The notes beneath the pieces were generated by a model. It worked only from the letters and a program-made list of their open reading frames with translations, was not told the DNA's origin and did not search any database. Below are positions 34,504 through 46,104 of a DNA stretch of 64,000 nucleotides, piece by piece. This DNA comes from Eustoma russellianum. Taxonomy: Eukaryota > Streptophyta > Magnoliopsida > Gentianales > Gentianaceae. The stretch's first letter is position 1, and each line of letters opens with the position of its first letter. The stretch is from NCBI GenBank assembly GCA_036186865.1, contig AP025069.1, positions 12,713,450 to 12,777,449 of the forward strand, given 5' to 3'. A program made the position numbers and the translations under genes.

Positions 34504-34769
34504 GGGAAAATTACACTTAGACCCCTTGTGGTTTGGTTTAATTCTAAAAAAACATCCCCTCTCGTTTTGGAATTATACATTATCTCCCTTGTAGTTTGGG
34601 TTAAAAACGCACCGGCCAATTTCCGAACACAACCATAAGGGGTAAAGATGCCGAAAAATTAACCGGTGCATTTTTTACCCAAGCCATATGGGTGGTAAAT
34701 GTATAATTCCAAATGAGAGGGGAGGTTTTCGGAATTAAGCCAAATCACAGGGGGTCTAAGTGTCCTTTT
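34504..34769. mobile_element. Fold-back (MITE-like) repeat, copy 1
   Basis: The left end GGGAAAATTACACTTAGACC is mirrored by GGGGTCTAAGTGTCCTTTT, and the inner parts also mirror each other (CATCCCCTCTCGTTTTGGAAT against ATTCCAAATGAGAGGGGAGG). Nearly the whole unit is an imperfect palindrome without coding capacity. Confidence 0.75.
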
Positions 34770-35173
34770 AAAAGACAAATTTTATGTTTCATTAAATTCT
34801 ATTCAATTTTATATGCATATATATTGACACACACACACACATATATACTATTTATTTTCTATTCAGTCCTATTCACTTAATAAAACACATACATGACAAA
34901 TTTTATGTTTCATTGAATTCTATTCAATTTTATGTGCATATATTGTGTGTATATATAGCGCACACACACATAATATATACTATTTATTTTCTATTCACTT
35001 CTATTCACTTAATAAAACACATATGTATTTACGTCTTTAATATAAAAAGGACAAAATTATTTTTCATTCATTTAGATTCATTTATATATGCATATGTATA
35101 TACATGCATACATATATAAGCATTCATGCATTGAATATCGTTATTATCTTTAATTTTCATTAGGCAAGCACAA
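34770..35173. repeat. AT-rich spacer with a direct duplication
   Basis: GACAAATTTTATGTTTCATT...AATAAAACACATA occurs twice (about 34774-34892 and 34894-35023), with short CA and TA runs. It lies between the two fold-back copies. No gene. Confidence 0.8.
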
Positions 35174-35436
35174 AGGAAAAATTACACTTAGACCCCCTGT
35201 GGTTTGACTTAATTTCAAAAACCATCCCCTCTTGTTTGGAATCATACATTTGCCTCCACTATGTTTTGGGTTTAAAACGCACAGCTAATTTCTGGCATGT
35301 TACCCCCTGTGGTTTGGACAGAAATTGGCCGGTGTGTTTTTAACTCAAACTATAGGGAAAGTAAATGTATAATTCCAAATGAGAGGGGAGGTTTTTGGAT
35401 TAAGCCAAACCACAGGGGTCTAAGAGTAATTTTCCC
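35174..35436. mobile_element. Fold-back (MITE-like) repeat, copy 2
   Basis: Same palindromic unit as 34504-34769, starting GGAAAAATTACACTTAGACC and ending GGGGTCTAAGAGTAATTTTCCC. Outer flanks (TTTTTAGGC on the left of copy 1, TATTCGAGGC on the right here) resemble a decayed nine- to ten-base target duplication, suggesting both copies plus spacer moved as one unit; this is weak. Confidence 0.75.
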
Positions 35437-36489
35437 TATTCGAGGCAGAACCATACTTACCTTGCGGGAGGTCAATGATGTAGGCATTGTCATTGATCCT
35501 CTCAAGCACCTTGAAAGGACCATCACCCTCTTGCATCAACTTAGATTTCCTCTCATTAGGAACCACTCTTTACGAAAGTGGCAACCATACTAAGTCGCCT
35601 AGCCCAAAGACAACTCTCTTCCTTCCTTTGTTGTTTGCTTAGCATACTGCTTGTTCTTCTTTTCGATCTATAATCTCACTTTAGCATGTAACTTCTTCAC
35701 CAATTCAGCCTTTGCCTTACCATCTAAGCTTACTTTTTCATTTGTATGTATAGGCAATAATAAAGTGGGGAAAGGGGATTAAAGCCATAAACAATCTCAA
35801 AAGGAGAATACAAAGTACCATTACGCACACTCCTATTATATGCAAACTCAATATGTGGCAGACAATCTTCCAAATTCTTTAAGTTCTTCTGAATTAAAGT
35901 GCGTAAAAGTTGAGATAACGTCCTATTTACTACTTCTTCGGTTTTACCGTTAGTATGTGGATGAGCAGTAGTAGAAAATAAGAGTGTAGTATCAAACTTA
36001 CCCCAAAGGACAAGCCAAAAGTGACTCAAAAATTTTGTATCCCTGTCGCTAGCAATAGTTCTAGGCATACCATGCAAACAAAAAACATCCTTACAGAACA
36101 AATCAGCAACATGCGATGCATCATCAACTTTTTTACATGATATAAAGTGAGCCATCTTAGAGAAACAATCCACAACAACAACAACACTATCCTTACTCAT
36201 CTTTAATCAAGGTAGTCTTAGAACAATCTCCATACTAACATCAACTCAAGGTGAAAGGGTAGGTAGTGCATATAAACTATGTGGATGCAACTTAGACTTT
36301 GCTTGCTTACATGTAATGCAATGAGCACAAATCTTTTCTACATCTGCATGCATGTGGGGCCAGAAGAAATGCTCATGCAATGCCTCTAAAGTCTTAAAGA
36401 CACCAAAGTGACCCATAAGGCCGCCTCCATGTGCCTCCTTAACAAGCAATTCACGCAAAGATGATTGTGGTATGCACTACTTACCTTCC

Positions 36490-37506
36490 TGATCCATGCT
36501 AACGTGGGCTCCTAAACTTTCCACCACCAAATGTCCTTCACTAGGGTTTAGGCATAAGGAAGAACACTTCCCCTTGCTTCCTTAGTGACGAAAACGATTG
36601 ATTGAACGAGTAAGAACCAAGACTTCGAGATGGTCATTGATCAGGCAAACCAGATGACCCTCCTGGACGGCACCTTAGAGCAAGGGCAACACCTTCAAAA
36701 TGCTCAACCTCGAGGGATATTAACCTAGGTTTGTAATGCAAAACTAAGAAAACAAAGTTTCACAAGTATGGAGAAAAGATCAAGTTTATTTCATGAAAGT
36801 TCTATCCTTCCATCACAAGGCCAAGGGCCTTATTTATATACTGAATTTCGTCCCTTCAAGCCTTGAAATGACTAGATATATCTTAAAGAAACTACCTAAC
36901 AAATGTTCAAAAAATGAAATTTGTTTGAAATTCAAATTAAGATAAATTCTAGCTAAAATTTGAATTGCTTCTAGAATGCCAATTCCACTATCCAGCCGTG
37001 TGTGTGAGAGCCAATGGGAGAGCTGGAGACTTGATTTGATGGATATAAGGTTGTTGGAGTCGAATTCAAAGTTTAGTAGAAGATGAATCCAAATTGAATT
37101 TGAATTTGAATTCAAATTTGGATTCAATTTTGAGTTGTGCTCTAATATCCTTTTTCCTTCAAGTTGGCGTGTGTTTTGATCTCCAAGGATGGTGGATGAC
37201 TTGTCTTGCATCTTGAAATTCAAATCTCAAATTAATTGGAACTTGAAATTCAAATCATGTTTGAATTTGAATTCAAGTTTAACTTCAATTTGATCTCATC
37301 TTTTTTGAACTCAAGTGGGGCACCCCTTTCCTTGTTGTTAGAGATAATGTTGAGCTAATTTTGAGAAGAATTTCTAGCTTGGACCGTATTTGAAATTGTC
37401 CTTGTTGAGACAAACATTCTTCTCTTGACAAACATTCCTTTTGTCTCCTTCTAGGGCACACGCCTTCAAAAACAATCTTGTGGACCTCCGTTTGGCATGA
37501 AACTTG
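36490..37506 (-). repeat. LTR fragment F (A-type, truncated)
   Basis: Plus strand begins TGATCCATGCTAACGTGGGC, a diverged TGATGCGTGCAAGACGTGGGC. It continues through the LTR middle to GGCATGAAACTTG, where G's LTR starts. The coding U3 start is missing. It lies against the truncated integrase of E. Confidence 0.82.
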
Positions 37507-38420
37507 TGATGCAAACTGAAAGCGCGTGATCCACTCTTCACCTCAACGTCCTCCTCCACAGTGGTATAGGCACAAAGAAGATCCCTTCCCCTTGCTTCCT
37601 TTGTGTTGGAGTCGGCTGATTCAAGCATTCCTCCACCTTGGAATGATTGGTTATCAGGCAAGCCTACGAGACCCTCCTGGACAGCACTCCTAAACGTTGG
37701 CAAGCACCTTCAAATATGCTCATCTTTGAAGGTTATTAGGCCTGATTTTTAACGCAAAATCAAGGTAACAAAGGCATGTTCATAAAGAACAAAAATCGAA
37801 ATTCTATTGAATAAATCATCAAAATCGTAAACTCCCCCGTACAAACTGGTTTGAGACTTATTTATACATGTTCTAAGCTGCCTATGGACGTCCTAATTAA
37901 CTTTGGGATGGATTAGGTTCCATCTCAAAACAATTAACAAAATTTGATCGGAAACTGTTTAAAATTTGAATGCAAAACTGAATTTCAAATGAGCTTTATC
38001 TTGGCTTCAATTCTTGTCTTCAAATCTGACCATTTGATCCCATGTGCATGTTTTTTGAAGGATGGAATAAGATGGGATAAGTCTTGGGAAGTTCTAGAAA
38101 GAAGAGTCCAAGCTGGAGTAGGAAACTCAATTTGACAGCAGAACCTTGCACGCCCAATATGAAGGCCTTACAGTCCAAACTAGACTTTTGTGTCTTCATG
38201 AAAGGTGTAGATCTTGTCGGGAACTTGATTTTAGGCACCTGAATGACCTCATTTGGAATTTGGACGATGGAGACACGCCTCGTCAAAGTTCTAGCCGATA
38301 AGATGACTTCCTTCTTTTGAATTCAAATTCAATCTCCTAGATGTTTATTCTTTATGGACGAATTTGAGGTGCTTAGGATGATGATGAGTTGTCTTGAATC
38401 TTGAAATTCAATGTCCAAGT
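37507..38420 (-). repeat. LTR of element G, U3 end missing
   Basis: Plus strand TGATGCAAACTGAAAGCG to about GAAATTCAATGTCCAAGTTG. It matches the U5-proximal two thirds of the N3 LTRs. TATA (minus) is at 37859-37866. The first ~500 bases of U3 are gone, and leader sequence follows directly. Confidence 0.8.
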
Positions 38421-38424
38421 TGCA

Positions 38425-38523
38425 CCAAAATTGTACACAATTTGCACCAAAATTGCACACAATTTGCACCAAATTGCACACAATTTGCACCAAAATTGCA
38501 CACAATTTGCACCAAAATTGTAC
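38425..38523. repeat. Tandem repeat in G leader
   Basis: Four to five units of about 21-22 bp based on TTTGCACCAAAATTGCACAC; the homologous N4 leader has only about one unit (46655-46680). Confidence 0.8.
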
Positions 38524-38634
38524 CAAGTCACACCAAAACAGATTCAATTGAGACCGATACTAACTTGAACGACTCAACTAGGATTCAAAGAAGTGATGAA
38601 ACCAAAATGATGTTGAGGTTGAACTAAAGAAGAT

Positions 38635-38660
38635 CTAGGGGTTGCCGTGGCAATCTTCAG
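38635..38660 (-). promoter_or_regulatory. Diverged leader stem-loop (copy G)
   Basis: CTAGGGGTTGCC...GGCAATCTTCAG. The inner TTGCC/GGCAA core is unchanged and the outer stem has drifted. Confidence 0.5.
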
Positions 38661-39064
38661 TCAACTTTGATCCTTTGCGCTTAAAATCACAATATGGCTC
38701 AAAACATGCAATAATCAAACATTCAAGTGTGTAATCAATATATGAGGTTCAGTATAGGGTGTGGGATAGGTAGGGTAAGGCCAGAATTCTCAAGGTTTTT
38801 GCAAGGTACAAAAAATAGTCAAAATTGCACAAATGATAACAAACTATGTCACACGTTTTCCCCACTTCTTTTCTCACTTTCTCTTTTCTTTTTATTTGCT
38901 CTTTTTTCTTTTTTTTTGCTGTTTTCAACGTGAGCAAATTCCAGATTTTTTTTGACCAGGGGTAAAACGCTAGTTTTACACTTTTGCCCTAAAAATTTTC
39001 GTTTTTGGGCAATAATGCAATGACCTTGAATTGCAGTGTGGTATCTTTAATTGCAGTAAAATAA

Positions 39065-39156
39065 TGATGCAAACTGAAAGCGTGTGATCCACTCTTCACC
39101 TCAACGTCCTCCTCAACAACGGTTTAGGCACAAAGAAGATCCCTTCCCCTTGTTCC
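39065..39156 (-). repeat. 3' LTR of element N4, first part
   Basis: TGATGCAAACTGAAAGCGTG opens the LTR; N3 interrupts it after 92 bases. The target duplication AATAA lies at 39060-39064 and again at 48584-48588. Confidence 0.9.
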
Positions 39157-40623
39157 TGATGCGGTCCAAGGTGTGCAAAATGCAAGATAGTTTGTCTTAG
39201 TCTTAAGTTGAATTCCATGCATCACTTTTCGTGCATATAGGTGTCTTTCAATAAAATAAGCAAATGTATGTCTTGTTTTCATGTGATTCTTGCTCTCACG
39301 TAGGAAAGATGATTTATGCAAAAACTCAGGCCAAAGGGAGGTCTAGAAGCGGGCTTTAAAGGGATGTTCCCTGAAAAGAGACAAATAGAATGTACTGTTT
39401 TGGAGGCCAAAGAGAATGTTTTTGAAGATGAGACAAGAGAGGCATATATTCTATGGAATATTTAGGACAACTTTGATCCAAGGAATGCTTTTCTCAAGGA
39501 ATGTTTGTCCTAAAAGAAAATGTTTGTCTCAAGGAATGTTTGCCATTAGAAGGAATGTTTGTCTTAATGTTCCCCCAAATGGAACATTCAACAACACGAC
39601 ATTTTGAAGCCAACTTGGACGAAAATGAAACACCATTTTTGAAGTCAAGATCATCTCCAACATCTCAAGATAGGACCGGCAAAGTTTGAACAAAGATTTG
39701 AACTCAATTTGAATTCAAATTCAATTTGAATTCAAATTCAAACACAATTTGAATTTCAAATTGAAACCAACTTGGACTTTGAATTTCAAGATTCAAGACA
39801 ACTCATCATTCATCCTAAGTGCCTCAAATTCGTCCATAGAGAATAAACATCCAAAAGATTGAATTTGAATTCAAAAAAAGGAAGTCATCTTATCGGTTAG
39901 AACTTTGAAGAGGCATATCTCCATCATCCAAACTCCAAATGAGGTCATTCAGGTGCCTAAAAATCAAGTTCTCAAAAGGTTCTACAACTTTCGCGAGACA
40001 CAAAGGCTAGTTCGGACTCTAACGCCTTCATATTGGGCGTGCAAGGTTCTGCTGTCAAATTGAGTTTCCTACTCCAACTTGGACTCGTCTTTCTAGAACT
40101 TCCCAAGACTTATCCCATCTTATTCCAGCCTTCAAAAAACATGCACAAGGGATAAAATGATCAGATTTCAAACAGTTTTCCGATCAAATTTATTTAGTTG
40201 TTTTGAGATGGAACCTAATCCATCTCAAAGTTAATTAGGACACCCATAGGCATCTTAGAACACGTATAAATAAGTCCCAAACAAGTTTGTACAAGGGAGT
40301 TTACGATTTTGATGATTTCTTCAATAGAATTTCGATTTTGTTCTTTATGAACATGCCTTTGTTTTCCTTGATTTTGCATTAAAAATCAGGCCTAATAACC
40401 TTCAAAGATGAGCATATTGAAGGTGTTTTCCAACGTTTAAAAGTGCTGTCCGAGAGGGTCTTGTAGGCTTGCCTGATCAACAACCATTCCAAGGCGGAGG
40501 AATGCTTGAATCAGCCGAATCAACACAAAGGAAGCAAGGAGAAGGGATCTTCTTTGTGCCTCAACCATTGTTTAGGAGGACGTTGAGGTGAAAGAGTGGA
40601 TCACGCGCGTTCTGCACGCATCA
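39157..40623 (+). repeat. 5' LTR of non-autonomous element N3 (1467 bp)
   Basis: TGATGCGGTCCAAGG...TGCACGCATCA. The first ~200 bases equal the N1/N2 U3 start; the middle and end are G-type, including repeated GGAATGTTTGTC words (39479-39580). TATA is at 40265-40272. The target copy is GTTCC on the left and CTTAC on the right, both one change from the CTTCC of an uninterrupted G-type LTR. Confidence 0.92.
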
Positions 40624-40626
40624 AAT

Positions 40627-40639
40627 TGGTATCAGAGCC
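40627..40639 (+). other. Primer binding site of element N3
   Basis: TGGTATCAGAGCC, exact complement of the initiator tRNA-Met end, three bases after the LTR. Confidence 0.9.
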
Positions 40640-41970
40640 AGGTTACTCTATTCCACCATCTACCATTTCCTTTTCGATTGAGTCTAGTCATTTCAAGTTC
40701 AGTTGTGTCCTTCTTCTACCCCTAACTCTACACGTCATTTGCATTCATACAAAAAACGTCCATAACATTGCTTTGAGTCTTTGCATTTTGCTGCATGTTG
40801 CTTTTCATCGTTCAAATGTCATCTCTTTATTTCCTTTGGGCGTCACATCTGATTTGAGTCGTTCAAACTTGAACAAATTAGGGTGTGTTGAATTTTAGGT
40901 TCCATTCAGCTTTCCTTAAAACGTTACAAACCATCAGCCTATAAGCTATCTCGGTTTCAAATCATCTTTTTGCTACCGAAGCTAAAGTTGGTGATGATTG
41001 TATGCATCTTGTGATTCCCATTGTGATTGATTTCATGCTTCAATCTTGCTGATCATACATGTGAAAACCAGTTCCACAACAAACACAAAAGCTGAAAACC
41101 CACCACTCAAAACCCTAATTCTTTAAAACCATAATCTCGGTATACCCACTAAACCCTAACCTAGATTTCATCCCCATTCATATTCACCTTGCATAATATT
41201 TCATATTTGAGATTACCTTGGCTGAAATGAAAGCTCCTAGCAGGTTTTTTGTCCAAAAAAACAACGTTTAGACAAAAGAAGAGAAGTTACGTTTTCTTGC
41301 CTTGAACAAAAAAAAAGAGAAGAATCTGACTGCTGACGTCAAACATCAAGAAGGGAAAGGAATACAAAAGAAAAAAGTGAATAGAAAAGAGAAAAACATT
41401 GTGCAATTGTTTGAAAATCCTTTGGACAAACTTGGCTCACTTTCATACATAACCACACCATACCTATTACCCATCATCCTGAACATCTTGAACCAATCAC
41501 ACACTTGGATACTTGGATTATTGCATGACTTGAACCATTTGTGGATAAATAAGTGCATATAATCAAAATTAACTAAAGATTGCCCACGGCAACCCTTAGT
41601 TCATCTTTTGTTCAGCCTTATACAACAATTTTGGTTGCTTACTTTCTTTGAATCTTAGCAGAAAAGTTCAAGTTTGTTTCCATTTCACTTGATTCTGCTT
41701 TTGATACTATTTGGTGCAACTTGAAAGCAAACGGAAGAAACAAGTGGAGATCGTTGTGATTTGGAGAAGCATTGGCAAAACACTTTCTTAATTGATCACT
41801 TTGAATCTTATTAACTTCAGGTTGTCCAAGAAGCAAAGTGGTAAGAGAGTGGAGATTAAAGAAAGAGGAGTGCCCGTATTTTGTTTTCTTTCCCACTAAC
41901 GTAACGAAATCTCTTTCGTTTTTGTGTTAGTTTTTCCTTTTTTTGTTGCTCGATTAATTTCAGATACCTC
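40640..41970 (+). other. Untranslated 5' leader of element N3
   Basis: Plus-strand equivalent of N2's leader, ending CACTAACGTAACG, pyrimidine tract, TTAATTTCAG, then the ATG eight bases on. Small frames (41302-41562 and its antisense) are not conserved. Confidence 0.84.
41572..41600 (+). promoter_or_regulatory. Conserved leader stem-loop (copy N3)
   Basis: ACTAAAGATTGCC-CAC-GGCAACCCTTAGT, the same arms as in autonomous A and H. Confidence 0.7.
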
Positions 41971-43179
41971 ATGGATTCCATGGAAGATGACATTAGAGAC
42001 CTCTATCATGTAAATGGTAAATGGCTTCAATCAAGCTTATTATGAAATGGATTCGCTTGATTTTAGTGTTGGTATTGAGCATGATTCTTATGATGATGAT
42101 GATGCTGAAATTTCGATTGATAACATGTCGCTCATGATGCTAAAGTTGATGTGAGAAATGAACATGACTGTGTGAAGTTCTTAGAACGTAATGCTGACAT
42201 TCGTAAGAAATTTCTAGTACAAAAAAGAACGCAACTCTGAAATATTTTTAGAAGTAGAAGAACAAAAGGTACACAGATTAGACCTCCTTAATAAATTGCA
42301 AGGTCTTAGGAGACTTGGCGATGTTCATAGTGTTCATATGCATGAGACTGACTTGCGTACTAAAAGTGATGAGCATGAATCTAAAGTTGTTTGTGCTTCG
42401 CATGATTCACATGATTTGCTTGATTTACATGCTGATTTACAAGATGATTGGAGTGACATTTTAAGTGAGAAATAATGATGTCTTAGGTGACAAACATGAT
42501 AATGTTGCGAAGCATGAATGGGTTGTCTATAATAATCCTTCTTTGAGTGTTTTGATAGTGACATTCCATCCCATGAAAATTCCAATTTACATGAGTATGA
42601 ATATGGAATTCCACTTGATGTTACGTTGCAAACTGATTTTGAGGATAATAATCTGGAAGTTAGTACAGATTTGTGCTTTGATGAGCATGATAGTTTAAAT
42701 TCACCGGACTTGGAAGTTTTAAGGAGCGTCAATGACAATAATGGCGACATGAATATCACAACTCCAAACACGCTATTTTTGTCCACCACATCATGATACA
42801 TCATATAACATTCATGTGCCGACCTTGTGTGAGGATCAAATGCATGATAACTATGAACTTTTATTGTTTATACACCCTAAAGACACGAGAAGGATACCTC
42901 TGTTGAACACCTCTTGTCATATGCCCCTAGAGGATTTGATGATGCGTATTATGAACTAAAATTTGAAAATCAGATCCTAATGCATCAAAACATGTGAGGA
43001 AGAGGACTTACTTATTGTGGATGCATTATCAAATCAGCTTTTGTAAGCTGCTATGCGCGTGTTTTGTCATTGCATTACTCATTCACCCTAAATATCTTAG
43101 GATGAAAGTTGCATACATGTGTGTCTTGTATCTTTGTTGCATTGTTGAGGATATTTCTCCCTCATGGCATACATGCTAA
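41971..43179 (+). pseudogene. Orphan acidic ORF of element N3 (frameshifted)
   Basis: Starts MDSMEDDIRDLYH and is homologous to 28802-29833 along its length. Frameshifts occur near 42014 (extra base), 42122 (lost base), 42225 (extra A) and 42470. The C-terminal codons stay open beyond the N2 stop: RKRTYLLWMHYQISF, a hydrophobic CFVIALLIHPKYL, and a longer cysteine-containing end closing at 43179, about 20 bases before the polypurine tract. Together with N1 this shows the ancestral protein was longer than the 343 residues of N2. No function recognised. Confidence 0.8.
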
Positions 43180-43199
43180 GATTCGGGACGAATCTTTTC

Positions 43200-43213
43200 T
43201 AGGAAGGAGGGAA
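43200..43213 (+). other. Polypurine tract of element N3
   Basis: TAGGAAGGAGGGAA directly before the 3' LTR. Confidence 0.85.
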
Positions 43214-44715
43214 TGATGCGGTCCAAGGTGTGCAAAATGCAAGATAGTTTGTCTTAGTCTTAAGTTGCATTCCATGCATCCTTCCGTGCATATAGTGTCT
43301 TTCAATAAAATAAGCAATGTATGTCTTGTTTTTGTGTGATTCTTGCTCTCATGTAGGAAAGATGATTCATGCAAAAATTCAGACCAAACGGAGGTCTAGA
43401 AGCGGGTTTTAAAGGGATGTTCCCCGAAAAGAGACAAAAAGAATGTACTGTTTTGGAGGCCAAAGAGAATGTTTTTTGAAGATGAGACAAGAGAGGCATA
43501 TTCTATGGAATATTTAGGACAACTTTGATACAAGGAATGTTTGCCCTAAAAGAGAATGTTTGTCTCAAGGAATGCTTGTCCTAAAAGAAAATGTTTGTCT
43601 CAAGGAATGTTGCCCTTAGAAGGAATGTTTGTCTTAATGTTCCCCCAAAGGGAACATTCAACAAACACGACATTTTGAAGCCAACTTGGACTAAAAATGA
43701 AACACCATTTTGAATCCAAGATCATCTCCAACATCTCAAGATAGGACCGGCCAAGTTTGAACAAGATTTGAACTCAATTTGAATTCAAATTCAAATTCAA
43801 ATTTGAATTCAAATTCAAACACAATTTCAATTTCAAATTGAAACAAACGTGGACCTTGAATTTCAACATTCAAGACAACTCATCATCATCCTAAGCACCT
43901 CAATTCCTCCCATAGAGAATAAACATATGGAAGATTGAACTTTGAAGAGGCATATCTCCATCGTCCAAACCCCAAATGAGGTCATTCATGTGCCTAAAAT
44001 AGAGTTCTCAAAGGTCTACAACTTTCATGAGACACAAAAGGCTAGTTAGGAATCTAAGGCCTTCATATTGGGCGTGCAATGTTCTGCTGTCAAATTGAGT
44101 TTCCTACTCCAACTTGGACTCTTCTTTCTAGAACTTCCCAAGACTTATCCCATCTTATTCCAGCCTTCAAAAAACATGCACAAGCGATCAAATGATCAGA
44201 TTTGAAGACAAGAATTGAAGCCAAGATAAAGCTCATTTGAAATTCAGTTTGACATTCAAATTTCAAACAGTTTCCCATCAAATTTTGTTAGTTGTTTTGA
44301 GATGGAACCTAATCCATCTCAAAGTTAATTAGGACACCCATAGGCATCTTAGAACATGTATAAATAATTCTCAAACAAGTTGTACAAGGGAGTTTACGAT
44401 TTTGATGATTTCTTCAATAGAATTTTGGTTTTTGTTCTTTATGAACATGCCTTTGTTTTGCTTGATTTTGCATTAAAAATCATGCCTAATAACCTTCAAA
44501 GATGAGCATATTGATGGTGTTTGCCAACGTTTAGGAGTGCTGTCAGGAGGGTCTCGTAGGCTTGCCTGATCAACAACCATTCCAGGCGGAGGAATGCTTG
44601 AATCAGCCGAATCCAACACAAAGGAAGCAAGGGGAAGGGACCTTCTTTGTGCCTAAACCATTGTTGAGGAGGACGTTGAGGTGATGAGTGGATCACACGC
44701 TTTCCGTTTGCATCA
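43214..44715 (+). repeat. 3' LTR of element N3 (1502 bp)
   Basis: TGATGCGGTCCAAGG...CCGTTTGCATCA. It pairs with 39157-40623 but differs in the last bases (CTTTCCGTTTGCATCA against GTTCTGCACGCATCA). GGAATGTTTGTC words recur at 43531-43650, TATA at 44359-44366. Confidence 0.93.
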
Positions 44716-45047
44716 CTTACTTTGTGTTGGATTCGGTTGATTCTAGCATTCCTCCGTATAGGAATGGTTGTTGATCAGGCAAGCCTACGAGACCCTCCTA
44801 TACAACACTCCTAAACGTTGGCAAACACCCTCAATATGCTCACTTTGAAGGTTATTAAGGCCTGATTTTTAATGCATGGCTCATCTTTCCAACATGATAA
44901 ACACATGAAAGAAAGAATCACACGAAAACAAGACTACATTTGCTTATTTTATTGAAAGACGCCTATATGGACGAAAAGTGATGCATGGATGCAACCTAGA
45001 CTAAGACAAACTTTGTCTTGCGTTTTGCACACCTTGGACCACGATCA
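44716..45047 (-). repeat. 3' LTR of element N4, second part
   Basis: It resumes the LTR at CTTACTTTGTGTTGG and passes from TTTTTAATGCATGG directly to the U3 start (CATCTTTCCAACATG), then TTGGACCACGATCA. Total length with 39065-39156 is about 424 bp. About 1 kb of LTR, including TATA, is missing, exactly as in N4's other LTR. Confidence 0.88.
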
Positions 45048-45199
45048 TTCCCTCCAACCGAGAAAAGATTCGTCTCGAATCTTAGCATGTATGCCATGAG
45101 GGAAAAAGATCCTCAATAATGCAACAAGATACAAGCGTACTTCATCCTAAGATGTTTAGGATGAATGATTAATGCAATGACAAACATGCACTTAGCAAC
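45048..45199 (-). other. N4 polypurine tract and 3' flank
   Basis: TTCCCTCC just inside the LTR is the polypurine complement; the following bases match the region between ORF and LTR in N1 and N2 (AAGATTCGTC, AATCTTAGCATG). Confidence 0.75.
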
Positions 45200-46104
45200 T
45201 CACAAAACTGATTTGATCATGCATCCATAATAAGTAAGTCCTCTTGCTCACATGTTTTGGATGAATTAGGATCTGATTTTCAAATTTTAGTTCATAATAC
45301 GCATTATCAAATCCTATAGAGGCCGCATGACAAGAGGTGTTCAACAGAGGTATCTTCTAGTGTCTTTAGGATGTATAACCATAAAAGCTCATAGTTATCA
45401 TGCATTTGATCCTCACACAAGATCAGCACGTGAAAGTTATATGATGTATCATGATGTGGTGACAAGAATGCATGTTTGGAGTTGTGAGAAGTATACCTTG
45501 AATCTTTGATTCCTTTAGATCGGGTCGGGTACCAAGTGTGTTAAACTCCTCTTTTTCATACAAATCAGTTTCATACTCATGAATGAACATAAGATTGTCT
45601 ACAATGCTATTTGAATGTTACTTCAGGTGTTTCAAATAACGTTGGAATCATGTTTTGTCACATTCAAATAAGGATTGCTGAAAACATGCCATTCATTCTT
45701 TTCTAAGTTATCATGCTTAAGTGTACTACCAAACTCACTTGAAAGCTCACTTAAGTCATCACTCAAATCATTGTGTATGGCATATAGATTAGTATACAAT
45801 GATCATTAAACATGGCAATTCATTTGATAAATCAGTTTGTATGGCATCTGTTTAATGCTTAACATTAGCAATGCATTCTAACTCATCATAAAGATAGGAG
45901 TAGTAATATCTAATTTATATAAATCAGAATTGGTTAGATGCAAATCAAGCTCAACTACTTCATTATTGGCATTGAAGTTCAGTTCATTAGAAGTAGGGTT
46001 AGATTCATTCATAATTTCCAGTTTCTTCTTCAGCTTGAAACGCAAGTAAAATTGATTCACATTCTTTCAAGAGGTGGTACATTTCGTCAGAACATTTTTG
46101 CATC
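45200..46104 (-). pseudogene. Diverged orphan ORF of element N4
   Basis: The 3' third (45200-45480) is clearly homologous to the N1-N3 ORF. The 5' two thirds differ strongly in sequence but keep the same character: minus-strand frames rich in Asp, Glu, Asn and His, for example NEVVELDLHLTNSDLYKLD. A candidate start at 46104 (MQKCSDEMYHLLKECE) sits at the expected place, but stops and shifts follow (near 46010 and 45500). I read it as a second, older branch of the orphan family joined to a conserved 3' part. Confidence 0.6.

Larger units (their letters stand above)
34419..36474 (-). pseudogene. pol: Integrase of element E, interrupted by fold-back repeats and truncated
   Basis: The H2C2 part (EAHGGGLMGHFGVFK, CAHCITCKQAKS; 36246-36458) and the core (VVVVVDCFSKMAHFI, IASDRDTKFLSHF, then KTEEVVNRTL; 35730-36200) keep D, D and E, with one extra Glu codon by the third site. 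The C-terminal module is decayed (RGDGPFKVLERINDN-like codons near 35455-35530). A ~930-bp fold-back insertion (34504-35436) separates it from the polypurine tract. Homology ends at 36474, just short of LTR fragment F, so RNase H, RT and gag are absent. Confidence 0.86.
38421..39064 (-). other. Leader of element G, part 1
   Basis: Minus-strand leader of the same type as N4's (46660-47230). It contains a ~22-base tandem repeat (AATTTGCACCAAAATTGCACAC, about 38425-38523) and a diverged stem-loop at 38635-38660. It stops at the AATAA where N4 is inserted and resumes at 48584. Confidence 0.82.

Noticed and set aside
35297..35593. 98-residue frame across fold-back copy 2
   Set aside because: It spans the fold-back end and the antisense strand of integrase, so it is an accident of the insertion.
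38425..38523. CRISPR-like array
   Set aside because: Contiguous tandem repeat without unique spacers in a plant retrotransposon leader.
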